A stretch of 64,000 nucleotides of DNA from an uncultured bacterium (lineage in GTDB: Bacteria; Patescibacteriota; Gracilibacteria; Absconditabacterales; Absconditicoccaceae): NCBI GenBank assembly GCA_947168815.1, contig CAMVNG010000002.1, forward strand, positions 186,001-250,000, in the 5' to 3' direction. Below, one piece after another: positions 41,648-50,411 of the stretch (positions within the stretch are counted from its first letter, which is position 1; each line of letters begins with the position of its first letter). The notes under the pieces are model-generated. The model saw only the letters and a program-made list of their open reading frames with translations, was not told where the DNA came from and did no database searches. Both the position numbers and the translations under genes were made by a program.

Positions 41648-41980
41648 TTAAAATGGAAGGTCTGATTGATATCAGTTATCATCTTCTAAAGGCTCAATTC
41701 TCCATGCTGAAATAGATCAAAAAGCTGTATCTCTTCATTCTTTATCAGTCCATTCATTTGCTCTATATCATAAGTGAAATCTATATCTTTTACCTTTTTG
41801 AAGATGAGAAACTAACTCTAATTTTTTATCTCAACCTTGTTCAAGAACGATTCTATCTGGATAATCTTTTTCGGAATTGAATTCTATTAAAACTTTTCTG
41901 GTCCTAAAATCTTCTCATGTTTTAGTTGTTCTAGTTGTTGTATCAAAAATTCTAAGAACAATTGCATCTACAAATTCCAT
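41648..41980 (-). CDS. DUF3127-like OB-fold protein
   Basis: 110 residues. Pattern: EFVDAIVLRIFDTTTRTTK, RKVLIEFNSEKDYPDRIVLE, GKRYRFHLGYRANEW, ISAWRIEPLEDD, which matches the DUF3127 family (predicted OB-fold, single-stranded nucleic acid or protein binding; usual end ...LQAWRIE). Monocistronic. Role in the cell unknown. Confidence 0.82.
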
Positions 41981-42126
41981 ATTAACTAATTTAATCTAAA
42001 TATTATTAATAAGAAGGTATTAGTAATTTTTAATTATTATTCAAGACTTAAAATCTTTTAAAATCAGTATTGAATTTGATGAGTGATTTGCATATAACCG
42101 AATCCGATAAAAAAACAAAATGCTAT

Positions 42127-42510
42127 ATGAAAAAAAGATTTATTTTACCAAAGAGCTTTTACAACGATATTGTGTATGGAGAAGAAGGCCAGGCTGGAGC
42201 TAGTATGAGTGTACCCGCAGTAATCTTTACTTCTATAGGTGGAGGTTACTTAATCTATTTTAGCTACAACCATGGCTTTCTAATTCTTGGCATTCTTGCT
42301 GTTATCCTTGTTACTGTTCTGATTACTATCTTCTTAAGATGGTATTTTACACAGGTGGATCTTCTAGCTAATCTCAGAGATGATGCAGTTGATGCATATA
42401 AAAAGGCAAAGCAGATGGATGACTACAAGAATATTGAACTTTACAAAAAGGAGTTAGAGCGCTTATGCGTTAAACTCGAGGATATCGATAAGAAAAGCAG
42501 AAGAAACTAA
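42127..42510 (+). CDS. UGA-free cassette gene 8: two-span membrane protein with coiled-coil tail
   Basis: 127 residues from AUG 42127. The frame is open further upstream, but the leader AAAAAAACAAAATGCTAT and the promoter TTGAAT-17-TATAAC lie there, so the short form is favoured. Two helices (VIFTSIGGGYLIYFS; GILAVILVTVLITIFL) are followed by a charged helical tail (LANLRDDAVDAYKKAKQ). No UGA; stop UAA. First of five contiguous UGA-free genes. No family recognised. Confidence 0.75.
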   Translation: MKKRFILPKSFYNDIVYGEEGQAGASMSVPAVIFTSIGGGYLIYFSYNHGFLILGILAVILVTVLITIFLRWYFTQVDLLANLRDDAVDAYKKAKQMDDYKNIELYKKELERLCVKLEDIDKKSRRN

Positions 42511-42517
42511 GATGAGT

Positions 42518-42552
42518 CCTAGGTTGAGAAATTCTTGACCTAGGCTTTTTTA
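42518..42552 (+). terminator. Terminator of UGA-free gene 8
   Basis: CCTAGGTTGAGAA pairs with TTCTTGACCTAGG, then six T. Confidence 0.85.
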
Positions 42553-42586
42553 AAAAAAAGCTTAGAATGTATACTATCCTAAGCTC
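42552..42586 (-). terminator. Terminator of UGA-free gene 9
   Basis: AGCTTAG pairs with CTAAGCT with a leftward U-run. Confidence 0.75.
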
Positions 42587-42596
42587 TTGAGAGTTT

Positions 42597-43166
42597 TTAA
42601 AATTTTTCGTAATAACTTTTAATCGCTTTTTTCTTCTCTGATATGTATTCAATCTCTTTCTTGATTTCTTCTTTTGTGTTATCAAGGCAATTGCGTGTCT
42701 CAGCAAGACTCGAAAGATTCTTTGTGTTAACGAGAGAAGGAGTAAATTCGAGACCGGTCTTCTCAGTAAAGATGTTAATATCTTCAAGAAACGTGATTGA
42801 AATGTCGTGTAGTTTCTCTTTGATTTTATCGAGTTCGCCTCTCTTAATATAAACATCATAATCTGCATCAAGAACATGTAAGGAAGTTAATGTTTTGTTT
42901 ATGATACCCCCTAATTCATGAAGATCCAGCAAGTATCTCTCAACTCTGTATTTGATTTCTTTCCTTTTTATAGGAAGAGAATAAACAAGAGAGATGCAGA
43001 AGACTACTGTTAGAACGAGATTAATCCAGAAGAAGAACTCAAACCCATTTTGAATGAGAGAAGAGATTAAGAAACCCAAGCTGCAAATCAGAAGAATTGC
43101 GTAGACGAGATACATGTGTCTGTAGAACACAAGATCGCTTTTTAAACTTTTAAATGTTCTTTCCAT
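42597..43166 (-). CDS. UGA-free cassette gene 9: membrane protein with coiled-coil domain
   Basis: 189 residues. Two helices (MYLVYAILLICSLGFLISSL; FFFWINLVLTVVFCISLV) and a long helical C-terminus (DKIKEKLHDISITFLEDIN, EEIKKEIEYISEKKKAIK). Same plan as UGA-free genes 8 and 13. No UGA, stop UAA. The leader is AACAACAAATACAAATTAGTTT behind TTGAAT...TATAGT. Function unknown. Confidence 0.78.
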   Translation of the reverse strand: MERTFKSLKSDLVFYRHMYLVYAILLICSLGFLISSLIQNGFEFFFWINLVLTVVFCISLVYSLPIKRKEIKYRVERYLLDLHELGGIINKTLTSLHVLDADYDVYIKRGELDKIKEKLHDISITFLEDINIFTEKTGLEFTPSLVNTKNLSSLAETRNCLDNTKEEIKKEIEYISEKKKAIKSYYEKF

Positions 43167-43306
43167 AAACTAATTTGTATTTGTTGTTTTTTTATTTCAA
43201 AAATACTATACATAACTATGGTTTTAAATTCAATGTTTTTTAAAAAATCTTGCAATAAAATATACCAATAAATATAACATAGCCAGTGAAACAAAAACAA
43301 AAAGCT

Positions 43307-43741
43307 ATGAGAAAAGATGTTATGAATGAAGGAATCCTGATTTTAGGATTGGGGTTCTTATTGTGCGCCCATTTTATGGGGTTATGCATTAACGGCCTTT
43401 GTTCTCCTGACTGGGTGACAAAAAATTTACTGCTTTCTATTGCAGTAGAATTGGTCTTGTGTTATTCACTGTACCATTATATTTATGATAGTGCAGTGGC
43501 GGTGTTTAGAGAGACTAAGAGTATTGATGAGGTAATATCAGTTTTTATCCGTGTTAGAATGTACGCAATATTCGGGGTCTTCTATTCCTTCGCGATATGG
43601 GCTTTCCCTGGAAATATAGTGGAAGAGACTATTAAAGGTACGATGCTGACATCTTCAAATTTACTCATTATCTCTATTTCTGTAATTATTCTTACATCTA
43701 TTACAATTAGTAATCTTAGAAAGAGAAAAATGCGGAAATGA
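43307..43741 (+). CDS. UGA-free cassette gene 10: four-helix membrane protein ending at UGA
   Basis: 144 residues from AUG 43307, just after the leader GAAACAAAAACAAAAAGCT; an upstream open extension is not used because a TTGCAA/TATAAC promoter lies there. Four helices (GILILGLGFLLCAHFMG; LLLSIAVELVLCYSLYH; IFGVFYSFAIWAF; LLIISISVIILTSITI) and a basic end (NLRKRKMRK). It stops at UGA 43739-43741; as glycine the frame would run 34 codons further through the terminator and the next promoter to UAA 43844-43846. Confidence 0.75.
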   Translation: MRKDVMNEGILILGLGFLLCAHFMGLCINGLCSPDWVTKNLLLSIAVELVLCYSLYHYIYDSAVAVFRETKSIDEVISVFIRVRMYAIFGVFYSFAIWAFPGNIVEETIKGTMLTSSNLLIISISVIILTSITISNLRKRKMRK

Positions 43742-43761
43742 ACGTGAAATTTCGAAAAATT

Positions 43762-43798
43762 TAACCAGACTTGGTGTATTCAATGTCTGGTTTTTTTT
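43762..43798 (+). terminator. Terminator of UGA-free gene 10
   Basis: CCAGAC pairs with GTCTGG, followed by eight T; begins 24 bases after the UGA. Confidence 0.85.
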
Positions 43799-43877
43799 AA
43801 CTTGATTATAATATTCCATTTTCTTAAAATACTTTTACTTAAATAAAAAATATTGTTCAACAAAAAAAACTAAGTGT

Positions 43878-44783
43878 ATGATAACTCTAATTGGATCTCC
43901 AGTTCAAGCAGTTTACGTTGCAGAACAAGAAACTGCTACTGAGCGTGCAGATGAAAGTTTTAAGTTCATCTGTAGACACATTCTTGAGCATGGATCTTAC
44001 GATCTTGATCCTCGCCCAAAGTACTCTGATGGTACACCAGCACATACTTATTCGGTGAACCATGTCGTGCAAACTTATGATCTTGGCAAAGGTGACTTTC
44101 CGATGCTCTCTCTTAGAAACATTGCGGTTATGAGCGGTATTGGTGAGATTCTCTGGATCTACAAGGATCAAACAAGTTGCCTTAAGAGACTTGCTGAGTA
44201 CGGTGTAACCTGGTGGGACAAGTGGGATATCGGCGATGGTACCATTGGCCAGTGCTATGGCAAGACCGTGAATGACCACGAGATTATAGGCGATCTTATT
44301 AAGAATATGAAGAACGACCCAGATAGTCGTCGTCATATTATTAATCTGTATCAGTATGATGATTTCAAGAAGACACACGGTTTGAAGCCTTGTGCTTTGT
44401 ACAGCCAGTACAGTGTGCGCTATGAAGGCAACGAGAGCTATCTTGATGGTTTTCTCCTGCTGAGAAGCTCTGACTTCGTGATGGCCGGCGCTATTAACCA
44501 GGTGCAGTATATCGCACTTCTGATGATGCTCGCGCAAATTTGTGGCTTCAAGCTTGGAAACTTCACCTGCCTGCTCGTGAATTGTCAAATCTACGATCGC
44601 CATGTTGATCCTGTAAAGGTGATGCTCGAAAGAGAGTCTGTGCCCGCGAATCCGTATCTCTACATCAATCCGGAGAAGAAGGAACTCTCTGAGTTCGAAT
44701 TGAAGGATTTCAAGATTATGGATTATCCACGTAAAGAAATCAACACCAAGAATCCTCAGCTGAAGCTCGATATTGGTATTTGA
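43878..44783 (+). CDS. thyA: UGA-free cassette gene 11: thymidylate synthase-like, ending at UGA
   Basis: 301 residues with GC near that of a moderate-GC donor, CGT/CGC arginine and GGC glycine, and no internal UGA. Seen: DSRRHIINLYQY (arginines gripping phosphate), the catalytic Cys in LKPCALYSQYSVR, RSSDFVMAGAIN and NCQIYDRHVDP. In classical ThyA the Cys is followed by His and the last motif has HxY; here they are Ala and QxY, so it may be a divergent ThyA or a pyrimidine hydroxymethylase. It stops at UGA 44781-44783, 19 bases before its terminator; UGA-as-glycine would add 17 residues. Confidence 0.9.
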   Translation: MITLIGSPVQAVYVAEQETATERADESFKFICRHILEHGSYDLDPRPKYSDGTPAHTYSVNHVVQTYDLGKGDFPMLSLRNIAVMSGIGEILWIYKDQTSCLKRLAEYGVTWWDKWDIGDGTIGQCYGKTVNDHEIIGDLIKNMKNDPDSRRHIINLYQYDDFKKTHGLKPCALYSQYSVRYEGNESYLDGFLLLRSSDFVMAGAINQVQYIALLMMLAQICGFKLGNFTCLLVNCQIYDRHVDPVKVMLERESVPANPYLYINPEKKELSEFELKDFKIMDYPRKEINTKNPQLKLDIGI

Positions 44784-44799
44784 TTCAATTTCAAGATTA

Positions 44800-44832
44800 A
44801 GGCAGTCTTTAGTATTAAAAGACTGCTTTTTT
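44800..44832 (+). terminator. Terminator of the thyA-like gene
   Basis: GCAGTCTTT pairs with AAAGACTGC, then T-run. Confidence 0.88.
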
Positions 44833-44865
44833 AAAAAAATACTTTAGGAGTTTCCTAAAGTATTT
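44833..44865 (-). terminator. Terminator of UGA-free gene 12
   Basis: AATACTTTAGGA pairs with TCCTAAAGTATT with a leftward U-run. Confidence 0.85.
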
Positions 44866-44875
44866 TCTTTCCTTT

Positions 44876-45292
44876 CTAGAGAACTTGCTCGATAACAGAT
44901 AAGAGCTGATCAAGGATTGGTTTAACATCTATGCTAATCTTAAATTTTTTGCTTTTAATCTCATCACTTAAATACTTTTTATAAACTGTGTTTAAAATAT
45001 TGAGTAATGCAATAATTAAGTCATACTTGTAGAGTAAATCAGAATCTTTCTCTTTAAAATTTTTATCTTTATAGTACTGAATAATACTTTGATGAATCTG
45101 TATGAGTTCATTAAATACTTCAGAAAAGAATCGATAATTTTCAAGAGTTAGTGGATTCTTTAGTTTATAGATGTAACTTTGAATACTCTTAATTTTCTGT
45201 TCATGGAGTTCTTCAAGCGTTCGTAATTCAATTCTACCGGACATTAATCCGTCATAGTAATTTCCGAAATATACATTTTCTTTTTTATCCAT
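44876..45292 (-). CDS. UGA-free cassette gene 12: helical hypothetical protein
   Basis: 138 residues, soluble, helical (GRIELRTLEELHEQKIKSIQ; NELIQIHQSIIQYYKDKN). No UGA; stop UAG. The leader ends AAAACAAAAAATGAAAATGCT before AUG, with a TTGAAA...TATAAG promoter. Last of the five-gene UGA-free block. No family recognised. Confidence 0.75.
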   Translation of the reverse strand: MDKKENVYFGNYYDGLMSGRIELRTLEELHEQKIKSIQSYIYKLKNPLTLENYRFFSEVFNELIQIHQSIIQYYKDKNFKEKDSDLLYKYDLIIALLNILNTVYKKYLSDEIKSKKFKISIDVKPILDQLLSVIEQVL

Positions 45293-45349
45293 AGCATTTT
45301 CATTTTTTGTTTTCCAGCGCTACTTATAAAAATTGAAATTTTAATTTCA

Positions 45350-45380
45350 ATAAAAAGCAGGATTAAGAAAATCCTGCTTA
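45350..45380 (-). terminator. Terminator of the DUF3592-like gene
   Basis: AAGCAGGAT pairs with ATCCTGCTT with a leftward U-run. Confidence 0.85.
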
Positions 45381-45399
45381 TAGATAATATTTTTTACCA

Positions 45400-46905
45400 T
45401 TATAAATCTATATAATAGTTGTTATCGTTTTCGTTATCAACAAACATTCTTACTTCTTCTCAGATATGATGTGTCTTTCTACCAATATATAAAGAAGTCG
45501 TTTCCTTCTTTTTAATCCATATAGAACTATCTGGATTATAGATTCATAAATCATTGTCAGAATACTTTTCACTTTTATATTTTCTATTTCAATCACTAAC
45601 TATTACTCTATATCAGCAATCTTTATCATTATATTTTTTTGTATATGATCTGTAACGATCAAATTTTATAATTTCAACGTAATCTACATAAAGAGAATTA
45701 TCTAAAGCTTGCTTGTACAACCTTTTACGACGGTTCTGATAGTAAAAAACTACACAAAGTAGAATTACTGAAAAAAGAATTCCTCAAACAAGTCCAGGCC
45801 AATAATCATTAAAATCATATAGATCATGATCGGTAACAAAATACATACCAACAGTAATCATTATAGCTAATAATCATGGTATTAATGCTAATGATTGATT
45901 AGAATCGTATGCTTTATATCTTGCTTCAAGAAGCTTTATATCTGCTTTGCTTACATCATAGTTCCTAGTTTCATTTCAATCTCCTTGTTCTTTCATTGCT
46001 TCTTTAATCTCAGTTGTGCCCGTTTCATCTTTAACCTCAGATTCTTTTGATACTTTATCTCAATCCTTTTTTTCGGCGATTGTAGCTTTCTTTTTACTCT
46101 CTTTTCAAAATTCAACTCCTTTTGTTGTAACTTTTAATTTTCAAGTCCTTAGTTCTTCGAACTCATAAAGTATTCAAGTTAATCACATTCAAATTCAAAA
46201 TACACCAAAAGGTATACATAAATAGGTATTAACGTAGGTATCATCAACGACTCAGATGAAGTGAAATCGTAGTCATGTTAGCATAAATATAAATCATATT
46301 CACATTAGTGTCAAAACAGCTCTAGTTGATAATTTATTCATATCAAAGAAAGCTTTGCTTTTCTTCCTAGTAACAGGATTTTTTAATGTTTCTTTAATTT
46401 CATTAATCTCTTCTTTTTCTAATACTCATTCTTTTGCTCTCGGTGTTATTGCTATTGCATACCACATAATCCATAGTGGTAGAAATATAGCGAAATATTC
46501 AGCATCATTAACTCAATTGATGTATCAGAATCTTGATCAAAAATCAGGTGTGAATGGATAAATGAATATTCAAAGCACTAATGTTAGTATAAAGATTGCA
46601 TTAAATCTATGAGAAAAAAGTGATCATTTTGGACGCATAATTCAGAATACATAGAATATTGTTGCTGCAAAGACAAAAAGAACCCATCGTTTGTTTGCAA
46701 TTATTGCATCTTTAAAATGATCCAACCAAATTCAATCACAGTATGATACTATGGCATTTATTGAATATCAAAGAAATATTATAGAAAATAATATGATTCA
46801 AATACATTTTGTTTGGGGATTTATATCAAATAATTTTGATGCTATTGTAATTCAAGCGCTTTTAGCAACTTCGCTTGATAAAACTGAAGAAATTAATTTT
46901 CACAT
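45400..46905 (-). CDS. Multi-span membrane protein, DUF3592-like
   Basis: 501 residues. Four N-terminal helices (~35-165), another helix pair (~215-270), a charged cytoplasmic stretch (KKKATIAEKKDGDKVSKES), two more helices (~345-400) and a C-terminal beta-rich domain (KDCGYRVIVSDGNRKYKSEK) resembling DUF3592. It parallels the 21805-23691 protein. The second codon is UGA (MGKLISS), as in the MoxR gene. Function unknown. Confidence 0.8.
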
Positions 46906-46962
46906 TATTTGTTTTGATTTATGTTTTAAACAATATAATTATAAGAGAAATAAATAATAAAT

Positions 46963-46995
46963 CAAAAATAGCCCTTAATTTAAAGGACTATTTTA
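46963..46995 (-). terminator. Terminator of the HD-domain gene
   Basis: AAATAGCCCTTAA pairs imperfectly with TTAAAGGACTATTT; leftward U-run. Confidence 0.75.
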
Positions 46996-47009
46996 AGTTG
47001 GGTATGATA

Positions 47010-47870
47010 TTAATATTCAGTTTTGTGAGGTATTCTAAAACAGATTATGTGAAGTATTCACATAAGGATAACTATACCAATTCCAATAGTTAAAGAAAGT
47101 TTCATAAGTGAAACGTTAGTCTTATACCATGCGTAACACCCTAATCATACAGTCAATATAAATGAAATCCAAATAAGAATCCATAATACTTTTCAAGCAG
47201 CTAATCTTTTCTCAAAAGTAACAAAATTAAAGAGTTGTTTATGATATCTTCTTAAGAATTCTAGATAAAACTCAGTTCATCAGAACCATTTGTTTCATTG
47301 TTCAACAAAATAAGGGCACTTTTCATAGAGGAATCTTTTTCTTTTTTTAAGGTTGGGCATTGTATGACATCCACTAACATTATCACAAATATCTGCAAAC
47401 TTAATAGCTCGAGCATTCCTATCACAAGCTTCTTCTAACCTTTTCATCATATCTTTCCATCTTTGGAACTTATCCTTAGTTTTTAGATTATGTGTTGCTA
47501 AATCCACCAATTTTATAACTTCTTCAGGATATCATAATTCTCTTAATTCATCAAATGTGGTATTTCAATCTTCAACAATATCGTGTAATAAACCAGCCAT
47601 TTGGACTGTTTCATTAAATCTATTTTCTTTTAGGATTTCTCTAACATGGAATGAATGAATATAATTTGGAATATCCTTTGTTCATTTTCTAAATCAAGTA
47701 ATCCTTTGCTTAACTAAATCTTCTGTTTCCTCAAAACTTGGACTATGTAATATTTCTTCAGGAATATTTTCTTCTTCATTATCGATGCTTTCAATATTCT
47801 CTTCTTTCTCTTCAATAATCTCTTCAGTTGCTTCTTCTTCGATATTGTTTTTTATATCTTGTTCATTCAT
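47010..47870 (-). CDS. HD-domain protein of the RelA/SpoT hydrolase type with membrane tail
   Basis: 286 residues. An acidic N-terminus (~1-55) precedes an HD domain: YIHSFHVREIL, then QMAGLLHDIVEDGNTTFDEL (HD pair plus ED, the SpoT/MESH1 signature) and LVDLATHN, residues ~75-160. A conserved Cys-His stretch NVSGCHTMPN follows, and two C-terminal helices anchor the protein in the membrane. Stand-alone HD enzymes of this kind degrade (p)ppGpp or related nucleotides; the membrane anchor is unusual. Confidence 0.87.
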
Positions 47871-48053
47871 TGTGATTTAGATTTGATATAAAAAGATAAA
47901 CACTGTTTAATATCTACTTTTTATATAGAAATATTATCTATAAATACAAGAAGATATCCTTTAAAGATATAAAAATGCTATATTAAATTTTAATTTGATT
48001 TTTCTCTACATACTTATAATATAAATGTAACAGATTTAGTTCTACCTAAATGA

Positions 48054-48338
48054 ATGTTATTCTTACTACTCACAGCAATAATTGTATGATCAATAATTTC
48101 ATTAGATGTACTTTCTGCATTTTTGAAAATATTGTTTTTTATATTAATGTTTATGCTATTGCGAGTTATAGTTAAGAATCTATTCTATGTCTTTATGTTT
48201 TTCGCAGTATTCTATTGGTGAATTAAATGATTCAAATATTTTATGAATTTGATTAAATCTTCTAACGGATATTTTAAAAATAGGAAATATAAGAAAATCC
48301 CATTTTGAGATGCTGAAATTTTCGAAGTTGTTGAATAA
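48054..48338 (+). CDS. Small membrane protein
   Basis: 94 residues: helices LFLLLTAIIVGSIISLDVL, FLKILFFILMFMLLRVIV and NLFYVFMFFAVFYWGI, then a basic soluble tail. Three UGA glycines. The AUG follows in-frame CTA CCT AAA TGA, so a non-AUG start upstream is possible. No family recognised. Confidence 0.68.
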
Positions 48339-48391
48339 TTAGATAGTAAGTAACTTATTAGTAATTTGCTTTTATCTTCTAATCCATAACA

Positions 48392-48559
48392 ATGAGAGAA
48401 ATGGTTGATCTTAAAACTTATGTAATTTGATTGCTATCAAATTATGATAAAGAGGAAGTCACACATAAACTTTTCGATGAAGGATATGATGTCGATGAGA
48501 TTGCAGATGAACTTGGAATGGATGAAGATGATGTAAAAGAAATACTTGCTTTACAGTAA
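48392..48559 (+). CDS. Small helix-turn-helix-like protein
   Basis: 55 residues. EEVTHKLFDEGYDVDEIADE then LGMDEDDVKEILALQ has the alternation of a helix-turn-helix of the sigma-70 region-4 or RpoE type. One UGA glycine. Might be a compact DNA-binding or protein-binding module. Confidence 0.65.
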
Positions 48560-48691
48560 TATTATTTAGATAATATTAAGAGATTCTTAATTAATAGTAT
48601 TTTTGTTATTTTAAAAAAATCTATAAATATTTAATCTATATTCTATTATAATTATCTTGATAATATAATACTGTTTTCTTATATTAAATAT

Positions 48692-48764
48692 GCATTTTTG
48701 CACCCATTATATGGGAACGACTCATAATAACACTCCTTCGTTGTGATAACGGGGGAGCTTTTTT
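48692..48764 (+). ncRNA. Candidate ~73-nt small RNA
   Basis: TTGATA (48657-48662), 17 bases, TATATT (48680-48685), then a unit with hairpin CCCATTATATGGG and a terminator CTCC..CGTT/AACG..GGAG plus six T. No ORF. It lies 70 bases upstream of the VTC operon but is terminated before it, so it could be an attenuator-like leader or an independent RNA. Confidence 0.6.
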
Positions 48765-48836
48765 ATTTATTTAAGATTATTTTAAGGTTGATGATTATAG
48801 TACTGCCAGTTTTAAAAATAAATAGCAGAAAATATA

Positions 48837-49628
48837 ATGAACACGCAATGAAATAAGACCTTAAATGCAATTAGAAAATTTAATCGTTTTGAATTAAAAT
48901 ATTTGATTTCTTTTGATACAGCAAAAAAATTACAGGAAGATCTTAAAAAATATGTAATTCCTGATGGTTATTCTAAGGCTCCTAATGGTCTCTATACACT
49001 TTCTTCATTATATTATGATACATCTGATTATCGTTTCTATCGAGAAAAGGTTGATGGTATAAAGTATAGAAGAAAATTAAGAATCAGACAATATGAGACT
49101 CAAGAACCATTAAATGATGATTCAATTGTATATGTAGAGATTAAACAAAGAGTAGATAGGGTAACTCAAAAGAGGAGAGTACCTATGAAGTATAAAGAAG
49201 CTTTAAATTTCTGTAACAACTTTATTATACCAGAATATGAAAAAGTCGATGAGGCTACAATCTTTGAAATTTATGAATTCTTGAAGACAAATAATCTAAA
49301 GCCTTCTTGTATAACAAGTTATATGCGTAATGCTTATTTTGGGACAGATTATGATAGCTGACTTCGTATAACTTTTGATTCAAATATTCGTTATAGAACT
49401 CAGAATCTAGATCTCTCTGATAAAAAAATAGGGGAGTTTATGATTTCACCGGATATGGTAATTATGGAGGTTAAAGCAAATGAACGTGTTCCATATCGAT
49501 TAACAGAAATCGTTTCAGACTATAACTTCCGTTTGATTCGTGTTAGTAAATACTGCCAGTGATTAGAGACTTCTGAAAGTGTCCCTCGTACAGTATTCTA
49601 TATAGATGATAACGCCTTAAATAAGTAA
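48837..49628 (+). CDS. VTC-domain polyphosphate polymerase-like protein
   Basis: 263 residues. RFELKYLISFDTAKKL, RKLRIRQYE, VYVEIKQR, SYMRNAYFG, and MVIMEVKANERVPYRL give the tunnel-fold basic and acidic residues of the VTC domain (the catalytic module of yeast Vtc4). Bacterial relatives usually lie beside DUF4956 and CotH genes, as here: the next gene starts 28 bases downstream. It probably handles polyphosphate or a triphosphate substrate at the membrane. Confidence 0.9.
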
Positions 49629-49656
49629 TTCTTTTATTTTATTATACGATATAAAA

Positions 49657-50364
49657 ATGGAAAATTTTATTCAACAATTCACACAAAGTTTGTGATCTAT
49701 TCAAGATTTAACAGGAACATTCTCAGTTATGGATATAACAATCTGAATGATCTTGAGTTTTATCTTAACTGCAATTCTTTGATGGGTTTATAAGAAAACT
49801 CATAAATGAACATCTTATACACAAAGTTATGTTCACACATTAGTTATGATGTGAATGACTGTTTGTATTATTATGTTAATTGTGTGATCTAATATTGCTC
49901 GTGCATTCTCTCTTGTTTGAGCACTTTCTATTATCAGATTCAGGAATGCAATGAAAGAAACAAGAGATATTTGATTTATGTTCGCAGCAATGGCTATCGG
50001 TATGGCAACATGAACAAAGTTTTATATTTTGGCTGTAGTCTTTACACTAATTATCTCTGTGATAATCTTTGTAATGTCTCGCTTTAATTGGTTTGCTCGC
50101 CAAGCAACAAGTCAAATCCTCAAGATTCAGGTATCAAATACATTAGATTTTGATCATATCTTTGATGATGTTTTGGTAAAATACACTAATATTTCTGATC
50201 TTATAAGTATTGATTCTGTTAGAGGATGAGCATTAACAGAACTTGTATATAATGTAGATCTTAAAAACCCTAATAAGAAACAAGAATTCTTAGCTGAAAT
50301 TAAGAGATTAAATGATAATCTTAATGTAACATTAATTACAGGATATAATACAACAGACCTTTAG
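49657..50364 (+). CDS. DUF4956 membrane protein
   Basis: 235 residues, four or five helices followed by a soluble C-terminal domain. SYTQSYVHTLVMMGMTVCII and ARAFSLVGALSIIRFRNAMK then RDIGFMFAAMAIGMA are the hallmark stretch of DUF4956, always coupled to VTC and CotH genes. Several helix glycines are UGA. It likely works with the VTC protein at the membrane. Confidence 0.9.
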
Positions 50365-50411
50365 AATAGAGGAGTGAGGTACTAATAAATATTTATATAT
50401 AATGAATAAAG

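Noticed and set aside
43887-44603. 238-codon frame opposite the thyA-like gene
   Set aside because: Antisense shadow; the sense frame has catalytic motifs.
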